From assembly GCA_965216105.1 (NCBI GenBank), contig OZ244147.1:2356001-2420000 (forward strand): 64,000 nucleotides of DNA, given 5' to 3'. Every line of letters starts with the position of its first letter. Positions within the stretch are counted from its first letter, which is position 1. This document shows, piece by piece, positions 54,412-61,312 of this stretch. Made by a program: the position numbers and the translations under genes. A model generated the notes under the pieces. The model was given only the letters and a program-made list of their open reading frames with translations. It had not been told where the DNA came from and did no database searches. This DNA comes from JAALLB01 sp017643495. GTDB taxonomy: Bacteria > Pseudomonadota > Alphaproteobacteria > Rhizobiales > Rhizobiaceae.

Positions 54412-55057
54412 GTTGGCAACGGACCCCGGCAAGGATTGCCCCCTGTGCCCCCGGCTGGTTGAATTTCGGCACGAACAACGCACCCTTCATCCCGAGTGGC
54501 ACAATGCGCCCGTGGATACCTGGGCTTCGGCCCAAGGCGATGCAGACGTGAGACTGCTGATTGTCGGGCTCGCGCCCGGCTTGCGCGGGGCCAACAGGAC
54601 AGCCCGGCCCTTTACAGGAGACTGGGCGGGAGACCTCCTTTATGCAACCCTTCTCAAATTCGGGTTTGCAAACGGAAGTTACGGTGCGGAGGCCGATGAT
54701 GGTCTGGAACTCAATGAGTGCGCCATAACCAATGCCGTGCGGTGTGTACCGCCGGAAAACAAACCTACCGGCAAGGAGATCAACACCTGCAGGCCGTTTT
54801 TGGTGAACACATTCGAGCGTTTCAGTAATCTTGGAACAATCCTTACTCTCGGCAAGATTGCGCATGATTCAACGGCCCGAACCCTTGGACAAAAACTGAA
54901 GGACGTACCGTTTGCTCATGCAAGCAGCCATGACATGAATGGCTACTCCGTTATCTCCAGTTATCACTGCTCGCGTTACAATACGAATACCGGCCGCCTG
55001 ACCACCCAAATGTTTGAAGAGGTTTTCGGAATGGTGCGGGAGAGCCTCAACAGCTAG
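54389..55057 (+). CDS. Family 5 uracil-DNA glycosylase (UDGb)
   Basis: About 222 residues. Cys17 and Cys20 (DCPLCPRL), with further cysteines in AVRCVPP and NTCRPF, form the 4Fe-4S site of family 4/5 enzymes. The active-site motif GLAPGLRGANRTARPFTGDWAGDLLY is that of family 5 (UDGb), which lacks the polar residue of family 4 and removes uracil and other deaminated bases. ATG 54389 lies 5 nt after AAGAGGA; 54386 is also possible. It sits within the end of the NYN gene, so the two are probably coupled. Confidence 0.92.
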   Translation: MTKTKITELATDPGKDCPLCPRLVEFRHEQRTLHPEWHNAPVDTWASAQGDADVRLLIVGLAPGLRGANRTARPFTGDWAGDLLYATLLKFGFANGSYGAEADDGLELNECAITNAVRCVPPENKPTGKEINTCRPFLVNTFERFSNLGTILTLGKIAHDSTARTLGQKLKDVPFAHASSHDMNGYSVISSYHCSRYNTNTGRLTTQMFEEVFGMVRESLNS

Positions 55058-55692
55058 TCATCTTGATTGTTTTCTGCAGCGTTCATGAGGCCGGACATTG
55101 TCCGGATTTCACTGCCCTGGCCATGATCCGCAACCATCTCGGCGGCGGCCAAACGAACTTCTGCAGGTTTGTTTTGTGACAACTTCCAAGTGCCTTCAAC
55201 TGTATCAACATCAAGGCTAACCGGCACGATCTGCCGTTGCATGCGTTCATAGATTTCCGGCGTCATTTTGTCCGTAGTCCATGGCTTCTTGGGCAACAAC
55301 CTTGCTTCCATGGTTGCTGAAATACCGCAAAGAACCTTGTGCAAAGACGCAGAAGGCATCAGGGAGAGCCTTCCACGCAAGTGCACTGCAACGTAGTTCC
55401 AGGTGGGCACCTGATCGTCAACACCATACCAGTCCGGGGACACATAACTGTCTGACCCTGTAACCGCCAAAACTGCAGGCTGGTCCTGCTCCTGTTTCAA
55501 TTTCTGCACTATCGGGTTTGATCTCAACAGATGCAGTTCTACAGTCCGGTCATCATCCAGCAAATTGAACGGGACATGACTGACCAGAGGACCATCCGCT
55601 GCATTTATGGCAAGTGCTCCAAACCCTCTCTCACGAACAAAGGCAAGGTTCCTGCCGTTCGTCTCCTTGCGAAAATGGGGATTTGGATGCAT
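55054..55692 (-). CDS. PaiB-like FMN-binding protein
   Basis: A 212-residue protein matching PaiB, an FMN-binding split-barrel protein first described as a negative regulator of sporulation genes in Bacillus. MHPNPHF at the N-terminus, ALAINAADGPLVSHVPF, and YVSPDWYGVDDQVPTWNYVAVHLRG are strongly typical. Whether it regulates transcription here is unclear. It lies 3 bp downstream of smpB on the same strand and overlaps the 3' end of the uracil glycosylase gene by 4 bp. Confidence 0.9.
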   Translation of the reverse strand: MHPNPHFRKETNGRNLAFVRERGFGALAINAADGPLVSHVPFNLLDDDRTVELHLLRSNPIVQKLKQEQDQPAVLAVTGSDSYVSPDWYGVDDQVPTWNYVAVHLRGRLSLMPSASLHKVLCGISATMEARLLPKKPWTTDKMTPEIYERMQRQIVPVSLDVDTVEGTWKLSQNKPAEVRLAAAEMVADHGQGSEIRTMSGLMNAAENNQDD

Positions 55693-55695
55693 GGG

Positions 55696-56175
55696 TCAGC
55701 CCTTTTCGCGTAAAAGGCGAGATTTCTCGCGCTGCCAGTCCCTTTGTTTGACCACCTGACGCTTGTCGTGAGCCTGCCGACCCTTTGCCAGCGCAATTTG
55801 AAGCTTGGCGATGCCACGATCGTTAAAATACAAGCGGTTAGGAACTATCGTCATGCCTTCGCGCTGCACTCCGCCAATAAGCTTCGACATCTGCTTTTTG
55901 TGGAGCAGCAGTTTTCGCCTGCGACGTGGGTTATGATTGTTACGGTTGCCTTCCAGATATTCGGGAATATAGCTGTTGATCAGCCAGATTTCCCCGTCTT
56001 CTTCGGTCGCGTAACTTTCGGCAATGTTGGCCTTGCCATTCCTGAGGGATTTTACCTCAGTTCCCGTCAAAACCAGGCCTGCCTCAAGCGTATCCAGAAA
56101 CTCGTAATTATGACGGGCTTTCCGGTTATCAGCAATCAACTTGCCGTTTACGCTTTCCTTCTTCCTGGGTGACAT
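55696..56175 (-). CDS. smpB: SsrA-binding protein SmpB
   Basis: SmpB carries tmRNA to stalled ribosomes for trans-translation. At 159 residues it shows AIVADNRKARHNY-like N-terminus (LIADNRKARHNYEFLDT), LTGTEVKSLRNGKANIAESY and the C-terminal tail GRQAHDKRQVVKQRDWQREKSRLL, which enters the mRNA channel. The tmRNA gene itself is not within the window, as far as I can see. Confidence 0.97.
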   Translation of the reverse strand: MSPRKKESVNGKLIADNRKARHNYEFLDTLEAGLVLTGTEVKSLRNGKANIAESYATEEDGEIWLINSYIPEYLEGNRNNHNPRRRRKLLLHKKQMSKLIGGVQREGMTIVPNRLYFNDRGIAKLQIALAKGRQAHDKRQVVKQRDWQREKSRLLREKG

Positions 56176-56203
56176 TTCAATCCTGAACCATTTTCCCGCT
56201 GGG

Positions 56204-57085
56204 TTAGTTGATCAACCCGGCATGAACCATGGCATCACGAACCAGCGTTTCGGTTGCTGCAGAAACGGGAACCAATGGCAAGCGCTGGCGGCTGTTGCAC
56301 CGCCCAAGCAGGGACAATGCATATTTTGCGCCCCCCGGGCTTGGCTCAGCAAACAGACTGCTGTGTAGCGGTATGAGCTTGTCTTGAATTTCTGCCGCTT
56401 TCGCATAATCCCCGCTCAATGAGGCTTCCTGCATCTCCGAGCAGAGCCGTGGAGCAACATTTGCGGTAACAGAAATGCAGCCAGTTCCACCATGCGCATT
56501 GAAGCCGAGAGCTGTCATGTCTTCTCCTGACAACTGCACAAACTCCTGTCCCATGGCATGGCGCTGCAGGGATGGGCGGCCCAAATCACCGGTGGCATCT
56601 TTCACACCGACTATATTCTCATGTTCATTGAACAACTCGGTCATTGTTTCAACACTCATGTCGACAATGGAACGGCCGGGAATATTGTAAATGATCAGAG
56701 GAATGCTGATCGAGTTTGCCACGGCGGCAAAATGCGCTTTCATCCCCTGCTGGTTCGGCTTGTTGTAATAAGGCGTGACAACAAGAACCCCATCGGCACC
56801 AACGGACTCTGCATGCTTAGCGAAATCAACTGCTTCCCGGGTGCTGTTCGAACCGGCTCCCGCTATTACCGGCACCCGTCCTGCAGCAACCTCAATACAC
56901 AATTCCACAACATGCTTGTGTTCATCATGGGTGAGAGTTGGCGATTCACCTGTGGTGCCTACCGGCACAAGACCGTGGCTGCCTTCCGCTATCTGCCATT
57001 CGACGAGTTCGCGAAACGCCTTTTCGTCAACCGCTCCGTTCTCATCGAACGGCGTGACAAGGGCAGGCATCGAACCTCTGAACAT
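56204..57085 (-). CDS. dapA: 4-hydroxy-tetrahydrodipicolinate synthase
   Basis: DapA condenses pyruvate and aspartate semialdehyde, the first step towards lysine and diaminopimelate. 293 residues. GTTGESPTL (substrate and general acid loop), YYNKPNQQG (catalytic Tyr) and IVGVKDATGDL with the Schiff-base Lys near 160 are present. It is divergent from the lytic transglycosylase gene and precedes smpB, the usual Rhizobiales order. Confidence 0.97.
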   Translation of the reverse strand: MFRGSMPALVTPFDENGAVDEKAFRELVEWQIAEGSHGLVPVGTTGESPTLTHDEHKHVVELCIEVAAGRVPVIAGAGSNSTREAVDFAKHAESVGADGVLVVTPYYNKPNQQGMKAHFAAVANSISIPLIIYNIPGRSIVDMSVETMTELFNEHENIVGVKDATGDLGRPSLQRHAMGQEFVQLSGEDMTALGFNAHGGTGCISVTANVAPRLCSEMQEASLSGDYAKAAEIQDKLIPLHSSLFAEPSPGGAKYALSLLGRCNSRQRLPLVPVSAATETLVRDAMVHAGLIN

Positions 57086-57270
57086 GGTTTACTCCATCGT
57101 ATCGGCAAAAGAATGGGCGGACATTATCGGCGTAAAGTCGCTGGTGCAAGTACAGAAAACAAATGTCCGTGCGAATGCTTGAACGCAATGGTTGATTTAT
57201 TGGAATTCATCCAATTTTCAACTCATTTCGGAATAATCTGCCAGTGTATTCCGGATGGTACCAAAATCTG

Positions 57271-59346
57271 ATGAACCGAAGAAAAATTGCAGCGAGCTTT
57301 CTCTGCGCCCTGATCATAGCTGCTACAGCCAGTTCGCCGGCATCGGCATATATCAACAACCTGCTGATTGAATCCCCTCCCATTCCTACCAAGAGCCCAT
57401 TATCAGACAAACAGGACGGACATTCATCCTCGTTACCTGAAGTATCACCGGGCGATCAGGGATTGGGTGCTTCAGAAGAACTTCTCAAGGAAGGCCTTGC
57501 TGCCGTTTCGCGCAAGAGGATCACAGAAGCCCTTCAAATTCGTGACAAGTTGCCTCTTGGTTCACTGCCCAGAAAAACACTGTCCTGGGCCATTGCTTTG
57601 TCGGGGCATGCGGAGATTTCATTCAACGAGTTGATGGATATTGCCAACAGCCTGCAAGACTGGCCCGGCCAACGGGCAATACAAATCAATGCAGAAAATG
57701 CACTCGCGAACGAGGCACCGGAGCCAACAAAGATTATACAATATCTTGAAGACAACCCGCCGGTATCTGTTACCGGTAAAGCGTTGCTGGCTGAAGCCTA
57801 TCTCGCCAGGAGCAAGAAAACGCTGGCCCGCCAGATCCTAATCCGCGTATGGCATGAAGAACTCTTGGACGAGACCATGGAGAAAGACCTGCTTTCCAGG
57901 TTTGCGAACGTTCTGCAGGTCGCAGATCACCGCATACGAATGCACCGGATGTTTTACAATGGCAACATCGCCGCTGGCGAACGCATGGGACCCCTGGCAG
58001 AACAGTCCAGCCTCGCAAAAGCATGGGCGGCAGTGCTCAAACGCAACAGCGATGCGACAGAAAAGATAGATGCAGTCGCGGCCTCCTCTCAAAGTGACAT
58101 TGCCTACCGCTTCATAAAAATTGAACAAGCCCGCAGGAATGGCGAATACCGGAAAGCCGCCGAATTGCTGGCTGCGACATCTGAAGAACCCAAACAATTC
58201 GTTGATCAGGATGAATGGTGGAATGAAAGACGTATCGTCTCAAGACAAATGCTTGAATTCGGGGATGCGGAAACTGCATACCGGATAGCAAGCAGTCATT
58301 CTGCCAGGTCAGCGGCGAAAATTGCCGAGGCAGAATTTCACGCCGGCTGGTATGCATTGCGATTTCTAAAGGATAAGAGCAAAGCGAAACTTCATTTCGC
58401 AAAGTTGCTTGACGTGACCAGTCAGCCAATCAGTCAGGCTCGCGGCCATTACTGGATGGCACGTTCGAGTTCCGGTGAAGATATGACACGGCATTATGAA
58501 CTTGCAGCCATGCACACCGGCACATTCTACGGCCAACTGGCCAGCAACAAACTTGGCCGCAACAAGATTTCAATACAGCGCCCTTCTCCAAAACATGCTG
58601 AACGCATCCGGTACAGGTCCCGGGAACTGGTTCGTGTGATCAGACTGCTGGAGTCTACCGGCTTTTCCTGGCGTGCAGACAGTATTTACCGATACCTTGG
58701 CAGAACACTTGTTTCATCGGGGGAACTGGCTCTTCTGGCACACGATGCAGAAAAACAGGGCAAGTACATGCTGGCACTCCAAATAGGAAAGCTTGCACAC
58801 GTCAGGGGGGTGCATGTTGACACCCTTGCCTGGCCAAAGGGAGCAATTCCGCCGGATGCGAAAACCGGGAAAACAGGACTGGCCCTTGCATATGCAATAG
58901 CGAGGCAAGAAAGCGCGTTTGATAAAAAGGCCCGGTCACATGCCGGTGCGCTGGGATTGCTCCAATTGTTGCCGGGCACGGCGAGGAAGATGGCAAAGGA
59001 TTTGGGTCTTCGTTATTCCCAAGACCGGCTTGCCAGTGATGCTTCTTACAACGTCACTCTTGGAAGCGCCTATTTATCGAAACAGCTGGAAGAATTCGAC
59101 GGATCATATGTCCTGACCTTCGCCGCCTACAACGCAGGCCCCGGAAGGGTGCGCGAGTGGATTGCCCGGTTCGGTGACCCAAGAGAAAAGTCGCTTGATA
59201 AAATCATCGACTGGATAGAGTTTATCCCTTTTACAGAAACACGAAATTATGTGCAGCGGGTAATGGAAAATTATCAGGTCTACAAAATACGTATCAAAAG
59301 GACAGACCTGACGATCGCAACAGATCTGGAACATGGAAGGCGTTGA
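57271..59346 (+). CDS. Soluble lytic murein transglycosylase (Slt70-like)
   Basis: About 691 residues with a signal peptide (MNRRKIAASFLCALIIAATAS, ASA). A long alpha-superhelical region (about 60-480) precedes the SLT catalytic domain (about 525-670): YAIARQESAFDKKARSHAGALGLLQLLP with the catalytic Glu, then AYNAGPGRVREWI. It cleaves peptidoglycan to 1,6-anhydro muropeptides in the periplasm. I chose ATG 57271 at the signal peptide; a GTG at 57244 would add nine residues in front. Confidence 0.94.
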   Translation: MNRRKIAASFLCALIIAATASSPASAYINNLLIESPPIPTKSPLSDKQDGHSSSLPEVSPGDQGLGASEELLKEGLAAVSRKRITEALQIRDKLPLGSLPRKTLSWAIALSGHAEISFNELMDIANSLQDWPGQRAIQINAENALANEAPEPTKIIQYLEDNPPVSVTGKALLAEAYLARSKKTLARQILIRVWHEELLDETMEKDLLSRFANVLQVADHRIRMHRMFYNGNIAAGERMGPLAEQSSLAKAWAAVLKRNSDATEKIDAVAASSQSDIAYRFIKIEQARRNGEYRKAAELLAATSEEPKQFVDQDEWWNERRIVSRQMLEFGDAETAYRIASSHSARSAAKIAEAEFHAGWYALRFLKDKSKAKLHFAKLLDVTSQPISQARGHYWMARSSSGEDMTRHYELAAMHTGTFYGQLASNKLGRNKISIQRPSPKHAERIRYRSRELVRVIRLLESTGFSWRADSIYRYLGRTLVSSGELALLAHDAEKQGKYMLALQIGKLAHVRGVHVDTLAWPKGAIPPDAKTGKTGLALAYAIARQESAFDKKARSHAGALGLLQLLPGTARKMAKDLGLRYSQDRLASDASYNVTLGSAYLSKQLEEFDGSYVLTFAAYNAGPGRVREWIARFGDPREKSLDKIIDWIEFIPFTETRNYVQRVMENYQVYKIRIKRTDLTIATDLEHGRR

Positions 59347-59389
59347 TTTTTAAGGGTTTGTCTCGTATAACGCGGCATTGCTACCAGAA

Positions 59390-60298
59390 ATGCATCCCAT
59401 GCCCAATTCTCCCGACTACAAAGATTTTTCATGTTCAGCCGCAGATGGATTGATTTTGCGCGGGCGCATGTACGGCAATGACAACCGTACGCGCTCACCT
59501 GTTATCTGTCTTGCAGGCCTCTCGCGAAACTGTCTCGATTTCCATAATCTGGCGACATACCTGAGTTCCGAACAGGGCGGTTCCAACCGCATACTGGCGA
59601 TTGATTATCGCGGACGGGGGTTTTCCGACCACGACAAGGATTGGCAAAATTACACGATATTTCAGGAAGCTGAAGACACGATATCTGCGGCTATGGCTGC
59701 CGGCTTCCAGCACTTTCATGTCATAGGTACATCACGAGGCGGCCTTATCGCCATGCTGCTAGGCAGCATGCGCCCTGCTGCATTACGCTCGGTTATTCTC
59801 AATGACATTGGACCGGTGCTGGAAGGACAGGGATTGCTTCGCATACGCAATACGCTTGCAAAACACCGAAGCCCAAAAAACTGGGCGGAAGCAGAAGAAG
59901 AATTCGTAAAACTGGGGCAGTTGCAGTTTCCCGCCCTTACGGATGCCCAATGGCGTGAAGAAGCACACCGGATTTTCCAGGAAAAAAACAACAAGCTGAT
60001 ACCGCGTTACGACCCGAAGCTGGTCAAGACGTTGCAAGGTATCAATTTCGATGTTCGCCTTGCTGACATGTGGCCACAGTTTGCAAGCCTTGGAAAATTC
60101 CCCCTGATGACCATCCGCGGGGAATACAGCGACCTCCTGTCCCGTGAAACACTTGACCAGATGTCACTTCTCCATCCCCGGATGGATATGCATGAAGTAA
60201 CCGGACAAGGGCACGCGCCCAGATTGGGTACTGCTGACCTGCCTGAAAGAATCGCAGGTTTTCTCAAAAACGCAGAGCCAGCGAAAAAACAACACTGA
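59390..60298 (+). CDS. Alpha/beta hydrolase
   Basis: About 302 residues of the alpha/beta hydrolase fold. The nucleophile elbow is VIGTSRGGLIAMLL (Ser in G-T-S-R-G-G), the oxyanion-hole region is ICLAGLSRNCLDFHNLA, and the final GQGHAPRL supplies the catalytic His; an Asp in the EYSD segment could be the acid. Substrate unknown. The ATG at 59390 starts where conserved sequence begins. It stands alone between the lytic transglycosylase and a convergent gene. Confidence 0.9.
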   Translation: MHPMPNSPDYKDFSCSAADGLILRGRMYGNDNRTRSPVICLAGLSRNCLDFHNLATYLSSEQGGSNRILAIDYRGRGFSDHDKDWQNYTIFQEAEDTISAAMAAGFQHFHVIGTSRGGLIAMLLGSMRPAALRSVILNDIGPVLEGQGLLRIRNTLAKHRSPKNWAEAEEEFVKLGQLQFPALTDAQWREEAHRIFQEKNNKLIPRYDPKLVKTLQGINFDVRLADMWPQFASLGKFPLMTIRGEYSDLLSRETLDQMSLLHPRMDMHEVTGQGHAPRLGTADLPERIAGFLKNAEPAKKQH

Positions 60299-60322
60299 TC
60301 TATGGTTCCTTAAAGAACCCGG

Positions 60323-61177
60323 TCAGCCCTTGCGTTTGGAAATAATCTCACCGCGTGCTGAAGCAGTTTTTTTTGCTGCCCCGCCTTCAGCGAGCAGTTT
60401 TGCTTCTGCCACCCAGTTTTCGCGCTGCGGGCGACCGGGGAAGCCAAGTTCATTTCCGATCCAGACCTGGTTTTCTTCACTCCAACCGGCAATTTGTGAA
60501 AAATGATGGATGCCCAGCCGGTTCAACTTGCTGGCAAGTGCATTCCCAACACCTTCAATCAGTGTCAGGTCATCACCCTTGCCGTCATCTGTCTGTGCGA
60601 CAGTATCGGGCTTTTTGCTATCTTCACTTGAGGGTTCAACTGTTCCAGTTGAAGACTCAACCTCTCCACGATCAACACGTGACGAAAACTCGGTTGTTCC
60701 GCCTTCAGCCAGCGTTTTTGCCTGGGCAACCCAATTCTCCCGCTCTATGCGGCCGGGGAAGGAAAGTCTCTCACCAATCTCTTTTTGCTGCTCGACAGAC
60801 CAACCCGCAATCTCGGCGAAGGTCCGGACACCTATCGAGTTGAGCTTGGCTTCGTTCTGAGGGCCAATTCCGCTTATTCGTTTGAGATCATCAGCAGGTT
60901 TTGCGGCCGTGGCAGGTGGCTCTTGGACCACGGCAGCTTTTTCGGGAACCCTTGACTCCCTCACAGGCTCAGCAGTTCCTGCAGGCGCGGGTTTTGGGGC
61001 ACTTGCCAAGGGAGCCGGATCAATTGCCTTTCTTTCAGCATGCCCGGACGTACCTGATGTAGTACCCTCGCCCGTATCAGTGGAGCGTATCAGATGAAAC
61101 AATAAAGAGCCGACAATGCAGCCCAGAATAAAGGCGATCGCCAGTAGAAGACCGGACTGAATAATGAGAGCAGTCAT
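60323..61177 (-). CDS. Membrane-anchored protein with duplicated helix-hairpin-helix domain
   Basis: About 284 residues. One N-terminal membrane helix (about 5-29), a Pro/Ala-rich linker, then two copies of a roughly 63-residue domain (98-160 and 204-266). Each has a helix-hairpin-helix (ISGIGPQNEAKLNSIGVRTF; IEGVGNALASKLNRLGIHHF), then IAGW-S and FPGR-xRENWV-A-AK-LAEGG. Similar domains occur at the C-terminus of some alphaproteobacterial NADH dehydrogenase subunit E proteins. Function unknown. Start ATG 61177; it is 17 bp downstream of the microprotein gene. Confidence 0.85.
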   Translation of the reverse strand: MTALIIQSGLLLAIAFILGCIVGSLLFHLIRSTDTGEGTTSGTSGHAERKAIDPAPLASAPKPAPAGTAEPVRESRVPEKAAVVQEPPATAAKPADDLKRISGIGPQNEAKLNSIGVRTFAEIAGWSVEQQKEIGERLSFPGRIERENWVAQAKTLAEGGTTEFSSRVDRGEVESSTGTVEPSSEDSKKPDTVAQTDDGKGDDLTLIEGVGNALASKLNRLGIHHFSQIAGWSEENQVWIGNELGFPGRPQRENWVAEAKLLAEGGAAKKTASARGEIISKRKG

Positions 61178-61194
61178 GATGTTTCCAGTCTCCC

Positions 61195-61299
61195 TTAGCG
61201 TTTGGCCGAGCGCGGAGTTGAGGTTATCCAACCAACCAGCAGCCCCAATACGAAAGCAACCAGAAGGAACCAAACCAATTGTTCAATCAGATAAAACAT
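61195..61299 (-). CDS. 34-residue membrane microprotein
   Basis: A short frame on the minus strand, ATG 61299 to TAA 61195, encodes 34 residues: MFYLIEQLVW then a hydrophobic helix (FLLVAFVLGLLVGWI) and a basic tail ending RSAKR. The ribosome binding site is excellent: GGAGAGG lies 4 nt before the ATG. It fills the 118-bp gap between the BON/OmpA gene and the HhH gene, which have only 13-17 bp around it. Its helix resembles the anchor helix of the HhH protein. Function unknown. Confidence 0.75.
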   Translation of the reverse strand: MFYLIEQLVWFLLVAFVLGLLVGWITSTPRSAKR

Positions 61300-61312
61300 G
61301 AACCTCTCCTCC

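Noticed and set aside
57199..57215. Short palindrome ATTGGA-ATTCA-TCCAAT between dapA and the lytic transglycosylase gene
   Set aside because: Arms of 6 bp in AT-rich intergenic sequence; no regulator nearby.
60305..60319. GGTTC/GAACC hairpin after the alpha/beta hydrolase stop
   Set aside because: A 5-bp stem without a T-run is too weak to call a terminator.
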